Assembly (NCBI RefSeq): GCF_009709575.1
Contig: NZ_WIXO01000001.1
Location: 5,644,001-5,708,000, forward strand
Direction of reading: 5' to 3'
DNA from: Streptomyces taklimakanensis
Lineage (GTDB): Bacteria; Actinomycetota; Actinomycetes; Streptomycetales; Streptomycetaceae
DNA length: 64,000 nucleotides
A program made the position numbers and the translations under genes. Positions 8,953 through 17,344 of the stretch are shown one piece after another (positions within the stretch are counted from its first letter, which is position 1; each line of letters opens with the position of its first letter). The notes beneath the pieces are model-generated. The model saw only the letters and a program-made list of their open reading frames with translations. It was not told where the DNA came from and made no database searches.

Positions 8953-9720
8953 GTGAGAACGGCGGCCGGGGGACGCACAGTGGGCTTCATGTGGTCCCCC
9001 CGCCTGGTGCTGGGCACTGTCCTCCTCCCCCTGGCCGCGCTGGTGGCGGGGGACGGCCCCGCACACTCGCCCGTCCGGCGACCGGATCCGCCCCCGGTGG
9101 CCGTGCCCGTGAACGGAGGCCCCCGGCCGACGGTCGTCTCCCGGTCCGCCTGGGGCGCCGACGAGGACATGGTCAGGGAGCGTCCCGCCTACACCGGCCC
9201 GGCCGTCGCGGTGTTCGTCCACCACACCGGGCACCCCAACGACTACCACTGTGACGAGGTCCCCGCCCTGCTGCGCGCGCTGGAGGCCGACCACGTCCAC
9301 GGCCAGGGCTGGGACGACATCGGCTACAACTTCGTCGTCGACCGCTGCGGCACCATCTACGAGGGCCGTGCCGGGGGCGCGGCGCGCCCGGTCCACGGGG
9401 CCCACACCCAGGGCTTCAACCGGGACAGCGTCGGTGTCGCCGCCCTGGGCACCTTCGACGCCGGAACACCCGTGCCCGAGGCGGTCGTCGAGGCGATCGC
9501 CTCGGTCACCGCGTGGAAGCTCCGCCCCGGCGCCGACCCGCACGGGAGGGTGAGGTTGACCTCCACCAACGGCAACAGCCGCTACCCGAAGGGGGAGACG
9601 GCGGTCTTCGACGTCGTCTCCGGCCACCGGGACAGCCACCAGACCGACTGTCCCGGCCAGGCCCTCTACGACCGCCTCCCCGCCATCCGGGACCGGGCCG
9701 CCCGGCTGCGCGACCCCTGA
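8953..9720 (+). CDS. Secreted PGRP-type N-acetylmuramoyl-L-alanine amidase
   Basis: An Amidase_2/peptidoglycan-recognition domain fills most of the 255 residues. Zn ligands are seen in VFVHHTGH and in GHRDSHQTDCPG (His and Cys). The catalytic tyrosine region is IGYNFVVDRCGTIYEGRAGG. An N-terminal hydrophobic segment (LVLGTVLLPLAALVAG) is a likely signal peptide, so the protein should work outside the cell on wall peptides. Two starts are possible: GTG 8953, giving a more basic n-region, and GTG 8980, with the better GGGGGA site. I list the longer form. Transcription ends at the terminator at 9745-9789. Confidence 0.88.
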   Translation: MRTAAGGRTVGFMWSPRLVLGTVLLPLAALVAGDGPAHSPVRRPDPPPVAVPVNGGPRPTVVSRSAWGADEDMVRERPAYTGPAVAVFVHHTGHPNDYHCDEVPALLRALEADHVHGQGWDDIGYNFVVDRCGTIYEGRAGGAARPVHGAHTQGFNRDSVGVAALGTFDAGTPVPEAVVEAIASVTAWKLRPGADPHGRVRLTSTNGNSRYPKGETAVFDVVSGHRDSHQTDCPGQALYDRLPAIRDRAARLRDP

Positions 9721-9744
9721 CGCGGCGCCGTGGGCCGAACGCCC

Positions 9745-9789
9745 ACGGTCCTCGCAACTCCCACAGATCGCGGGTGTTGCGAGGACCGT
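9745..9789. terminator. Bidirectional terminator hairpin
   Basis: A perfect 14-bp stem (9745-9758 with 9776-9789, ACGGTCCTCGCAAC arm) has a 17-nt loop. It sits between the convergent amidase gene and the spore-pigment operon and can end both transcripts. Confidence 0.75.
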
Positions 9790-9836
9790 TGGAACCCAAG
9801 CACGGGAGTCCGGGCGCCGGGGCGCGTCGGGCCGTG

Positions 9837-10169
9837 TCAGGCCGTGCCGTCGCGTTCCCAGCGGTAGAAGCAGTGCGCCATGGCGTCCTTCGGGCCGCGC
9901 CAGGTCTGCGGGTCGTACGGCTTCACGTACGCCGAGAGCCGCTCGCTGACGCCGCGGAACTCCGGGTGGTCGGTGGCCCGGGCGATGGCGGGGCCGGGGT
10001 CCCGCTCGCTCTCGATGAGGTGCATGTACACGTCGCCGAACTGGAAGAGGCTGCGCCGGGCCACGCCCACCAGGTGGGGCAGCTCGCCGCGGTCGGACTC
10101 GGCGAACACCTTCGCGATGTCCGGCGCCGCTCCCGGTTCCATCCGGGCGACGATCAGGGTGTGGTGCAC
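9837..10169 (-). CDS. whiE-ORFVII: TcmI-type polyketide cyclase, whiE ORFVII homologue
   Basis: A 110-residue protein of the small dimeric ferredoxin-like TcmI cyclase family. Features are MHHTLIVARM at the start, a FGDVYMHLIE strand and the ending CFYRWERDGTA. Such cyclases close later rings of a poly-beta-ketone chain. It is the last gene of the seven-gene minus-strand pigment operon, 12 bp after the aromatase gene, matching the position of whiE ORFVII in Streptomyces coelicolor. Confidence 0.9.
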   Translation of the reverse strand: MHHTLIVARMEPGAAPDIAKVFAESDRGELPHLVGVARRSLFQFGDVYMHLIESERDPGPAIARATDHPEFRGVSERLSAYVKPYDPQTWRGPKDAMAHCFYRWERDGTA

Positions 10170-10181
10170 GGGCGCGGCTCC

Positions 10182-10661
10182 TCAGTCGCTCATCGCGGCG
10201 GCGGTCGGACGCTCGCCCGCGGCCTGCTCGATCCGGTCCCGGATGAGGGCCATCTGGATCCGGGAGTTGCGGTTGATGTTCTCCGTCATCCACGCGTCGT
10301 CCACGGGGGCGTCCGGCTTCATCTCGAAGTCCTGCGTCCAGTGCATCCGGACGCCCTCGGAGGTCTCCTCGTACCGCCACCGGATGTTCATGTAGCGGAA
10401 GGGGCCGGTCTCGACGCGGTGGGCCCGCACGGTGAGGGAGGCGCGGTCGGCCACCCGCTCGGAGACCCAGCTCCACACCCGGCCCTCCTCGTCCGGGTGC
10501 ATGGTCAGCCGGAACCGCGTGCGGTCGCCGTCGCGGGACAGGATCTCGGCGGACGCGTACTCGCTGAACAGCCGCGGCCAGTTCTCGACGTCGTTGGTCA
10601 TCTCCCAGACGAGGTCCAGGGGCGCGGCGATGGTGATCTCGTTCTCGGTGTGCCCGGCCAC
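10182..10661 (-). CDS. whiE-ORFVI: SRPBCC aromatase/cyclase, whiE ORFVI homologue
   Basis: A 159-residue START/Bet v1-like protein (MAGHTENEITIAAPLDLVWE, then a WRYEETSEGVRMHWTQDFEM core). It belongs to the TcmN N-terminal/WhiE-VI group that folds and aromatises the first ring of a long polyketide chain. It starts right after the ACP gene (1-bp gap) and is followed by the TcmI-like cyclase. The single-domain form and the gene order fit spore pigment rather than the two-domain aromatases of most antibiotic clusters. Confidence 0.9.
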   Translation of the reverse strand: MAGHTENEITIAAPLDLVWEMTNDVENWPRLFSEYASAEILSRDGDRTRFRLTMHPDEEGRVWSWVSERVADRASLTVRAHRVETGPFRYMNIRWRYEETSEGVRMHWTQDFEMKPDAPVDDAWMTENINRNSRIQMALIRDRIEQAAGERPTAAAMSD

Positions 10662-10662
10662 C

Positions 10663-10932
10663 TCACACCTCCGTCGTCAGGGCGCCGTTGACGCACCGGA
10701 GGAACTCGCGGGGCGTCCTGCACCGCTCGGCGTGGTCCGGCAGGTCCAGGCCGTGGCTCTTCTCCAGCTCGCCCACGATGCCGAGCAGCCCCAGCGAGTC
10801 GAGGCCGAAGGCGTCGAAGCCGGATTCGGCCCGCTCCGCCAGCTCGCGGGGGTCGACGGTGACGCCCGCGGTCCGTCTCATCAGGGCGGCCAGCTCCTCC
10901 ACGGTCACCTGTGCGGTCACCTGATCGGTCAT
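10663..10932 (-). CDS. whiE-ORFV: Type II PKS acyl carrier protein, whiE ORFV homologue
   Basis: An 89-residue acyl carrier protein. S46 in AFGLDSLGLL is the phosphopantetheine attachment site. It carries the growing poly-beta-ketone between the KS/CLF pair and the cyclases. It is placed between CLF and the aromatase gene, as in every whiE locus. The 3' end lies 1 bp from the aromatase start. Confidence 0.93.
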   Translation of the reverse strand: MTDQVTAQVTVEELAALMRRTAGVTVDPRELAERAESGFDAFGLDSLGLLGIVGELEKSHGLDLPDHAERCRTPREFLRCVNGALTTEV

Positions 10933-10962
10933 GTGGATGTTCTCCTTCGCTTGTGGGAGGGG

Positions 10963-12213
10963 TCAGGCGCCGTGTCGCAGCACGAGCGCCGCGTTGGTGC
11001 CCATGAGGCCCCGACTGAGGATCAGGGCCGTGCGCGGTTCGGCCGGGCGGGCACGGTCGGTCACCAGGTCCAGATCGTGGTCGACCTCGTGGGCGTGGAC
11101 GTTGGGGGTGGGAGGGATCAGACGGTGTTCCATGGCGAGCACCGCCGCCGCGGCGTCCAGCACGGACGCCCCGCAGTAGGCCCGCCCGACGCCGGTCTTG
11201 GGCGCGGTGACCGGCACGCGCCGGCCGTGGGAGCCCAGGGCGTCGGTGATCGCCAGGGCCTCGGCACGGTCCGCCTCGGCCACCCCGAGGGCGTCGGCGA
11301 ACACCACGTCGACCTCCTCCGGTCGGCAGCCGGCCTCGTCCAGGGCGCCGCGGATCGCCCGGGCCAGCCCTTCGCGGGACCGGTCCCAGCGGGAGGCGCC
11401 GGTGAACGTGGCGGCGTGTCCGGCCACCGTGGCCCTGGGTGGGGCGCCGCGGCGGCGGGCCGCCTCCCCGTCCTCCACCACGAGCATGGCGCCGCCCTCG
11501 GCGGGCACGAACCCGCGGGCGGACGAGGTGAAGGGCAGGTACGCGCGCTGTGGAACCTCCTCGGTGCTCAACTCGGGGTACCCCAGTTGACACACCGCCG
11601 AGTAGGGGGCCAGCGGCGCCTCGGCCGCGCCGGCGACGACGGTGTCGGTGCCGCGTCCCACGGCGCGCGCGGCGTGGGCCAGGGCGTCCAGGCCGCCCGA
11701 CTCGTCGGCCGCCACGACGCCGCAGGGCCCCTTGAAGCCGTCGCGGATGGAGATCTGGCCGGTGCTCGCCGCGTAGAACCAGGCGATGGACTGGTACGGC
11801 CCGACGTACCGCGGTCCCTGGCCCCACAGGTTCTGCAGCTCCCGCTGCCCGAACTCGCCGCCACCGGATCCGGCCGCGGTGACCACGCCCACGGAGTAGG
11901 GCGAGTCCGCGTCGGCCCGACCGAACCGGGCGTCCTCCAGGGCCATCGTGGTCGCGGCCAGCGCGTAGTGGGTGAACCGGTCGGTCTGGACCAGGAGGCG
12001 TCCCTCGATCGTCGACGCCGGGTCGAAGTCGCGGACCTCGCCCGCGACCCTCAGCGGCAGGTGCCCGCAGCCGGTGCGGGTGACGCGGTCCAGGGCACCG
12101 ACGCCGTCGGCCACCGACTTCCAGAACACCTCCGCGCCGATCCCGTTCGGCGCCACCACGCCGATGCCGGTGACGACCGCGCGCCGCCCGGACCCGTCCC
12201 GTCGCGGGCTCAT
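10963..12213 (-). CDS. whiE-ORFIV: Chain length factor (KS-beta), whiE ORFIV homologue
   Basis: A 416-residue thiolase-fold partner of KS-alpha. Where KS-alpha has its active cysteine (GCTSGLDA), this protein reads DESGGLDA, so E171 occupies the site. Most antibiotic CLFs have glutamine there. The protein sets chain length and supports priming by decarboxylation. Its ATG overlaps the KS-alpha stop (ATGA), giving the equimolar coupling expected of a heterodimer. Other KS histidine motifs are eroded, as usual in CLFs. Confidence 0.93.
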   Translation of the reverse strand: MSPRRDGSGRRAVVTGIGVVAPNGIGAEVFWKSVADGVGALDRVTRTGCGHLPLRVAGEVRDFDPASTIEGRLLVQTDRFTHYALAATTMALEDARFGRADADSPYSVGVVTAAGSGGGEFGQRELQNLWGQGPRYVGPYQSIAWFYAASTGQISIRDGFKGPCGVVAADESGGLDALAHAARAVGRGTDTVVAGAAEAPLAPYSAVCQLGYPELSTEEVPQRAYLPFTSSARGFVPAEGGAMLVVEDGEAARRRGAPPRATVAGHAATFTGASRWDRSREGLARAIRGALDEAGCRPEEVDVVFADALGVAEADRAEALAITDALGSHGRRVPVTAPKTGVGRAYCGASVLDAAAAVLAMEHRLIPPTPNVHAHEVDHDLDLVTDRARPAEPRTALILSRGLMGTNAALVLRHGA

Positions 12214-13478
12214 CGCGTCCTCCCGTCCGGCCGCGTCAACACCACCGCGGACTGGAAGCCGCCGAAGCCGCTGCCCACCGACAGCACGGTGCGCATCCTC
12301 CGCTCGCGCGCCTGGCGCGGCACGTAGTCCAGGTCGCACTCGGGGTCCGGGGTCTCGTAGTTGGCCGTCGGCGGCACCACCTGGCGGGCCAGGGCCAGCA
12401 CACAGGCGACCGTCTCGATGGATCCGATGGCGCCCAGCGAGTGGCCCACCATCGACTTGATCGAACTCATCGGCGTGTCGTAGGCGTGGGCTCCCAGGGA
12501 CCGCTTGACCGCCGCGGTCTCGTGACGGTCGTTCTGCCGGGTCCCCGAGCCGTGCGCGTTGACGTAGTCGACGTCCGAGCCGTCCAGCCGGGCCTGGTCG
12601 AGCGCGGTGTCGATGGCCCGCGCCATCTCCAGGCCCTCGGGGGTCAGGCCGGTCATGTGGTAGGCGTTGCCGTAGGTCGCGTAGCCGGCGACCTCGCAGT
12701 ACACGCGCGCGCCGCGGGCACGCGCGCGCTCCAGCTCCTCCAGGACGAGCACCGCGCCGCCCTCGCCCATGACGAAGCCGTCGCGGTCGGCGTCGAACGG
12801 CCGGGAGGCGTGCGCGGGATCGTCGTTGTTGGGGGAGGTGGCCTTGATGGCGTCGAAGCAGGCCATGGTGATCGGGGAGATCGGCGAGTCCGAGGCACCG
12901 GCGAGACAGACGTCGGCCCGTCCCTCGGCGACGGCGTGGAAGGCGTACCCGACGGCGTCCAGCCCCGAGGTGCAGCCGGTGGAGACCGTCTGCACCGGAC
13001 CGCACGCGCCGAACTCCTCGGCGACGGCCGAGGCCAGCGTGCTGGGCGAGAACGCGCGGTGCAGGTGTGGACCGGCCCGCCGGTGGTCGACGTCCCAGCG
13101 GGATCCGCGCTCGCTGACCAGAACGTAGTCGTGTTCCAGTCGGGTGGTGCCACCGACCGCCGTGCCCAGGCTGACGCCCGTGCGCCAGGGGTCCTCCCGG
13201 CCGGGCTCCAGGCCGGCGTCACGGACCGCCTCGGCGGCGGCGACCAGCGCGAACTGTACGTAACGGTCACAGCGCTCCACCCGATCGGCGTCCAGACCGT
13301 GCGCGAACGGGTCGAAGTCGCACTCCGCCGCGATCCGCGAGCGCAGCCCGACGGGGTCGAAGAGGGTGATGCCGCGGGTCGCGGTTCGGCCCTCGGTCAG
13401 CAGGTCCCAGAACGCCGGGACGCCGATGCCGCCGGGGGCCACCACGCCCAGACCGGTGACGGCGACGCGTCGGGTCAC
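12210..13478 (-). CDS. whiE-ORFIII: Ketosynthase KS-alpha of the spore pigment PKS, whiE ORFIII homologue
   Basis: A 422-residue ketosynthase. The nucleophile is C169 in VSTGCTSGLDAVGYA. The histidines are in VNAHGSGT and MVGHSLGAIG. It condenses malonyl units on the ACP with the CLF to make a long aromatic precursor. The GTG start at 13478 overlaps the cupin stop (GTGA), and its own stop overlaps the CLF start. Gene order around it is exactly whiE I-II-III-IV-V-VI-VII, so grey spore pigment is the expected product. Confidence 0.94.
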   Translation of the reverse strand: MTRRVAVTGLGVVAPGGIGVPAFWDLLTEGRTATRGITLFDPVGLRSRIAAECDFDPFAHGLDADRVERCDRYVQFALVAAAEAVRDAGLEPGREDPWRTGVSLGTAVGGTTRLEHDYVLVSERGSRWDVDHRRAGPHLHRAFSPSTLASAVAEEFGACGPVQTVSTGCTSGLDAVGYAFHAVAEGRADVCLAGASDSPISPITMACFDAIKATSPNNDDPAHASRPFDADRDGFVMGEGGAVLVLEELERARARGARVYCEVAGYATYGNAYHMTGLTPEGLEMARAIDTALDQARLDGSDVDYVNAHGSGTRQNDRHETAAVKRSLGAHAYDTPMSSIKSMVGHSLGAIGSIETVACVLALARQVVPPTANYETPDPECDLDYVPRQARERRMRTVLSVGSGFGGFQSAVVLTRPDGRTR

Positions 13479-13939
13479 GACACCGCCCCGGTGGGCTCGG
13501 CGGGCCTGCCGTGGACGGGCGGGAACCGGTCGTCGGCCCGCTCCGGCGCGGTTTCCTCGGTGTCGACGTGGCCGAGTTCGGGCCGGGGCGCCAGCGGGCC
13601 CAGGTGGAAGACCAGACGGGCCTCGGTGTCGCCGACGTTGCGGAACCGGTGCCGCATGTGCGCGGGGATCAACAACCCCTGCTCGGGCGCGAGCGGGTGC
13701 GGCTCCCCGTCCAGATCCACCTCGAAGGAGCCACTGACGACGTAGACGAACTCCTCGGAGTACGGGTGGTAGTGCTCGGCGATGCGATCGCCGGGCTGCA
13801 CGATGGCCACGCCCATGAAACCGCTGGTGGAACCCACCGTGGCGGGGGTGAGCATGGCGCGCAGGTCGCCGCCGCGCCGGCGGTTGGGCTGGATCTCCTC
13901 GAGGGCGACGGTGCGTGGGCGCTGCTGGGTCTCGTTCAT
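13475..13939 (-). CDS. whiE-ORFII: Cupin protein, whiE ORFII homologue
   Basis: A 154-residue single-domain cupin. HYHPYSEEFVYVVSG gives the first metal-binding motif (H-x-H-x5-E) and LIPAHMRHRFRN the second histidine. WhiE-II-type cupins in type II PKS loci are thought to help ring closure or oxidation of the nascent polyketide; the exact reaction is unsettled. The stop overlaps the KS-alpha GTG by 4 bp. The C-terminal 35 residues are Pro/Glu-rich and probably disordered. Confidence 0.88.
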   Translation of the reverse strand: MNETQQRPRTVALEEIQPNRRRGGDLRAMLTPATVGSTSGFMGVAIVQPGDRIAEHYHPYSEEFVYVVSGSFEVDLDGEPHPLAPEQGLLIPAHMRHRFRNVGDTEARLVFHLGPLAPRPELGHVDTEETAPERADDRFPPVHGRPAEPTGAVS

Positions 13940-14052
13940 TGGTCGATCGCTTTCGGAAGGCCGCTGCCGGCTGGCACGGGATGGCTGGTCGCTGGTCGTC
14001 GGTCGCGTGTGGTTCGGACGGTGAGGTGCTGAGGCGGGGGGCGGAGCCGGTG

Positions 14053-15207
14053 TCAGGAACGGCGCTCGACGAGGTCGGCCACGAGCCGCATGCGGGCGTG
14101 CGCGAGGAGGCGCAGCAGCCCGTCCTCGTCGAGGGCGAGGCCGTCGACACCGAGGGCCTCACCGTCGAGCAGGTCCGCGAGTTCGGTGGCGTCGGCGGGG
14201 TCCCGCAGCCCCAGGACCGGACCGGGCGCCGCCTCCGGGTCGCCCGCCACCTCGACGACCCGCACGACGGTGTCGTCACGGTGGAAGACGGTGGCGGAGC
14301 GGACCGGGTCGAGCGGATCGTCACCGGCGAGTTCGTCCTGCCGGGAGAGCAGCCGCGCCAGTTCGCCGCCCGCGCCCTCGCGGGCCGGGTGGTACAGGGC
14401 GAGCCGCCGGACCTCCGTCCCCGACGGCACCGGCCCCACGGGGGCGACGTGGTGCACGGCGGGCATCGCGGCCCGGGTGAGGGACACCCGTGCGGACTGC
14501 GGGTCGTCCAGGTCCCGACTCCGCGTCAGATGGGGCGTGAGGGCGTCCTCCACCGCGCGCACCTCGGGGCGCCCGGTGACGTGGAGGAGCCCGGCGAGCA
14601 GATCCCCCCGCAGCTCGCGCAGCTCGACGATCCGCACGACCCGGTTTCCGTGCACGAACAGCGAGGTGCGGTGGAGCCGGGCGGTGTCGCCCGCCCGCCA
14701 CGCGGGCAGGGTGTGGCCGGCCAGGATGTCCGCCACCTCGGACTCGCTGCCGGGGCGGACGGTGTGGAGCAACGCGTGGCGCACCACACCGCCGCCCGGT
14801 CGGGGGGAGGACTGCGGCCCCACCGCCGCCACCGGCGCGGCGGCGGGGCCACCGGTCTCCCTGATGACGCGGAAACGCAGCGACCGGGTGTCCGTCAGGC
14901 AGGCGCGCAGCGGCCGGACCGTCTCCATGTGCTCCTCGCTGTTCACCCAGGCGAGGAACGGCGGCGCGCTCTCCCACTCGCTGGTGATGAGCCACTGGGA
15001 CGGGTCGTCGAGGGACTGGCAGAGCTGGTCGCGGATGTGCCCCGGGGTGGACGCCACCTGGTCGCACACGCGCTCGTACGCGCCGAGGAACCGCTGTTGG
15101 GCGCCGTCCGCGACGTCCAGCAGCAGGACGACCCGGAGTGTGGAGCCGTCGAAGGCCGACTGGGACACACGGCCAGAGACCTGGGGGGCGAGGCCCGATG
15201 CTGTCAT
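14053..15207 (-). CDS. whiE-ORFI: SchA/CurD-like spore pigment protein, whiE ORFI homologue
   Basis: A 384-residue protein with an N-terminal monooxygenase-like ferredoxin fold (about 20-105, STLRVVLLLDVADG to SEEHMETVRPLRACL). Two further SchA/CurD-type domains follow (about 140-245 and 265-375, each with a HALLHTVRPG or LALYHPAREG opening). It is the first gene of the pigment operon. Homologues sit first in whiE, sch and cur loci, but their reaction is not firmly known. The ATG at 15207 is chosen for the AGGAGAGG site upstream. A 113-bp gap separates it from the cupin gene. Confidence 0.87.
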   Translation of the reverse strand: MTASGLAPQVSGRVSQSAFDGSTLRVVLLLDVADGAQQRFLGAYERVCDQVASTPGHIRDQLCQSLDDPSQWLITSEWESAPPFLAWVNSEEHMETVRPLRACLTDTRSLRFRVIRETGGPAAAPVAAVGPQSSPRPGGGVVRHALLHTVRPGSESEVADILAGHTLPAWRAGDTARLHRTSLFVHGNRVVRIVELRELRGDLLAGLLHVTGRPEVRAVEDALTPHLTRSRDLDDPQSARVSLTRAAMPAVHHVAPVGPVPSGTEVRRLALYHPAREGAGGELARLLSRQDELAGDDPLDPVRSATVFHRDDTVVRVVEVAGDPEAAPGPVLGLRDPADATELADLLDGEALGVDGLALDEDGLLRLLAHARMRLVADLVERRS

Positions 15208-15586
15208 CCGGCACACCTCTCCTGCGAGTGGGGGAAGGGGGATCACCGAGGGAGCCGAGCGGCCGGGGACCTGCTCGGACCCGGCTTCGACCGCGGTGCG
15301 TCTTGATCGTGTGACGCCCCGTCCGGTGCCGCAAATCCTGGGAAGCAACCGGGTGAGGCGCCCGCCAAACCCCTTCTGCGGCAGCGAAAGTGACGAACCC
15401 CCAGGCCGGGGCGGGGTGATGACCGGTGCCGGCCGGAAACCGCACTGCCTCGTCCCCTCCGGTTCCCGTCCGCGATCGGCGGATCATCCGGGTGAAGCAT
15501 GGGCGAGCACCCCGTGCGGGTGGCATGCATCACCACCGGCGCACGCCCGTGTGCGCCGGTGGTGACGCACGCGCTGGAGGCGAACG
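15208..15586. promoter_or_regulatory. Divergent spore-pigment promoter region
   Basis: A 379-bp gap lies between the divergent ORFI and ORFVIII genes. In S. coelicolor the same place holds whiEP1 and sigma-F-dependent whiEP2. I looked for a GTTT/GGGTA-type sigma-F promoter and found only a GTTCCC/GGGTGA pair with wrong spacing, so I do not assign promoters. The striking element here is the hairpin at 15530-15565. Confidence 0.6.
15530..15565 (+). promoter_or_regulatory. Perfect 15-bp hairpin in the leader of the pigment hydroxylase gene
   Basis: TCACCACCGGCGCAC (15530-15544) pairs perfectly with 15551-15565 across a 6-nt loop. It ends 21 bp before the ATG at 15587. It lies too close to the start to be an ordinary terminator. 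It could be an operator, an attenuator or a stabilising leader structure. Confidence 0.6.
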
Positions 15587-17254
15587 ATGAACGAAGAAGC
15601 CGACCTCAGAATCCCGGTCCTCATCGTCGGCGGTTCCCTGGTGGGCCTGTCCACCTCCGTGTTCCTGGGCCGCCTGGGCGTACCGCACGTCCTGGTGGAG
15701 CGGCACGCCGGCACCTCGGCCCACCCGCGCGGACGCGGCAACAACGTGCGGACGATGGAGCTGTTCCGGGTGGCCGGACTCGAATCCGCCATCAGGGACG
15801 CGGCGTCGGTCCTGGCCGGAAACCACGGCATCTTCCAGACGCCGTCCCTGGCCGGTGACGAGGGCGAGTGGTTGTTCCAGCGGATGGACGAAGGCGGCGC
15901 CCTGGCCCGGATCAGTCCCAGCGCCTGGTGTCTGTGCAGCCAGAACGACCTGGAGCCGGTCCTGGTGGAACGCGCTCGCCGGCTCGGTGGCGACCTGCGG
16001 TTCGCCACCGAGCTGATGTCCTTCGACGCCGACCCGGACGGCGTCGTCGCCGTGGTCAAGAGCCGCGAGACCGGGGAGCACACCACGATCCGCGCCTCCT
16101 ACCTCGTCGCGGCGGACGGTCCGCGCAGCCCGATCCGCGAACGGCTCGGCATCGGTCACACCGGACCCGGCGACCTGTTCCACAACGTGAGCGTCACCTT
16201 CCGCTCCCGTCGCCTCGCCGACGCGGTGGGCGACCGACGCTTCCTCATGTGCTACCTGACCGACCCGGAGGCGGACGGGGCGCTGCTGCCGGTCGACAAC
16301 CGGGAGCGCTGGGTCTTCCACCTGCCCTGGCACCCCGAGCGGGGCGAGACGCTGGAGGAGTTCACCGACGAGCGGTGCGCGCGGCACATCGCCCGCGCGG
16401 TCGGCGTCCCCGACCTCGACGTGGAGATCACCGGGAGGGCCGCCTGGCACGCCGCGGAGCGGGTCGCCGAGCGGTACGCCGACGACCGGGTCCTGCTGGC
16501 CGGCGACTCCGCCCACGAGATGCCCCCCACCGGGGCGTTCGGCGCCAACACCGGGATCCAGGACGCCCACAACCTGGCGTGGAAGCTGGCCGCCGTGCTC
16601 GGCGGCTGGGCGGGGAAGGGCCTGTTGGAGACCTACGACTTCGAACGTCGCCCCGTCGCGCTGGCCACCGCCGCCCGCGCCTCGGGCCGTTCCGCGGAGC
16701 ACAGCCACCCCGGCTACGACCCGGCCGCCGGGGGGCCGCCCGCCGGGGGATCCGGAGGGCCGGGCGGGGGAGGCCCGCAGGGCGGAGTCCTCACCGTGGC
16801 CCTGGGCTACCGCTACCCGCGCGGCGCCGTCGTGGGCACCGACCCCGACGCCCCGGCCGTCCCCGGAGCCCTGCGGCTGACGGGCGAACCGGGCAGCCGG
16901 GCGCCCCACATGTGGCTGCGCCGCGCCGGGGAGCGGATCTCCACCCTGGACCTGTACGAGACGACGCCGGTGCTCCTCTGCGGCGCCACCGCGACGACCG
17001 GGTGGTACGCCGCGGCCGACCGCGTCGCCGACCTGCTGTCCGTACCGCTCGTCTGCCACCGCGTCGGCACCGGACCGGACGCCGAACTGGTCCCCGAGGA
17101 GGACGCCGACTGGGCACGGGTCCACGGCGTCGAACCGGACGGTGCCGTGCTGGTCCGTCCCGACGGGTTCGTCGCGTGGCGCTCCACCGGCCCCGTCGAC
17201 GACCCGGAGGCGACGCTCCGTCAGGTCCTGACGGCCGTCCTGGCGTTGGACTGA
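15587..17254 (+). CDS. whiE-ORFVIII: FAD-dependent aromatic hydroxylase, whiE ORFVIII homologue
   Basis: A 555-residue class A flavoprotein monooxygenase. The dinucleotide motif is VLIVGGSLVGLSTSV (about 11-25), the DG motif AADGPRSPIRE (about 180) and the GD motif LLAGDSAHEMPPTGAFG (about 305). A C-terminal thioredoxin-like domain (about 415-555) is reached through an unusually Gly-rich linker near residues 380-400. It hydroxylates the aromatic pigment precursor using NAD(P)H and oxygen. It is divergent from the PKS operon, as in whiE, and followed by an MFS gene that may share its transcript. Confidence 0.92.
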   Translation: MNEEADLRIPVLIVGGSLVGLSTSVFLGRLGVPHVLVERHAGTSAHPRGRGNNVRTMELFRVAGLESAIRDAASVLAGNHGIFQTPSLAGDEGEWLFQRMDEGGALARISPSAWCLCSQNDLEPVLVERARRLGGDLRFATELMSFDADPDGVVAVVKSRETGEHTTIRASYLVAADGPRSPIRERLGIGHTGPGDLFHNVSVTFRSRRLADAVGDRRFLMCYLTDPEADGALLPVDNRERWVFHLPWHPERGETLEEFTDERCARHIARAVGVPDLDVEITGRAAWHAAERVAERYADDRVLLAGDSAHEMPPTGAFGANTGIQDAHNLAWKLAAVLGGWAGKGLLETYDFERRPVALATAARASGRSAEHSHPGYDPAAGGPPAGGSGGPGGGGPQGGVLTVALGYRYPRGAVVGTDPDAPAVPGALRLTGEPGSRAPHMWLRRAGERISTLDLYETTPVLLCGATATTGWYAAADRVADLLSVPLVCHRVGTGPDAELVPEEDADWARVHGVEPDGAVLVRPDGFVAWRSTGPVDDPEATLRQVLTAVLALD

Positions 17255-17344
17255 CGCCGTCCCCCCGTCCCCCCGTCCCGCCGGGCGGCACCCGCCGCCC
17301 GGCGGATCGCGACACCAACCGCCGAAGGAAGGGCTCGTGAAACC

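Noticed and set aside
10432..13745. Long plus-strand frames opposite the KS-alpha and CLF genes
   Set aside because: Antisense frames caused by high GC. The minus strand encodes the complete whiE-type set with coupled starts and stops.
15462..15495. A sigma-F-like promoter (GTTCCC ... GGGTGA) before the pigment hydroxylase
   Set aside because: The spacing between the two elements is about 22 bp, too long for the known sigma-F pattern.
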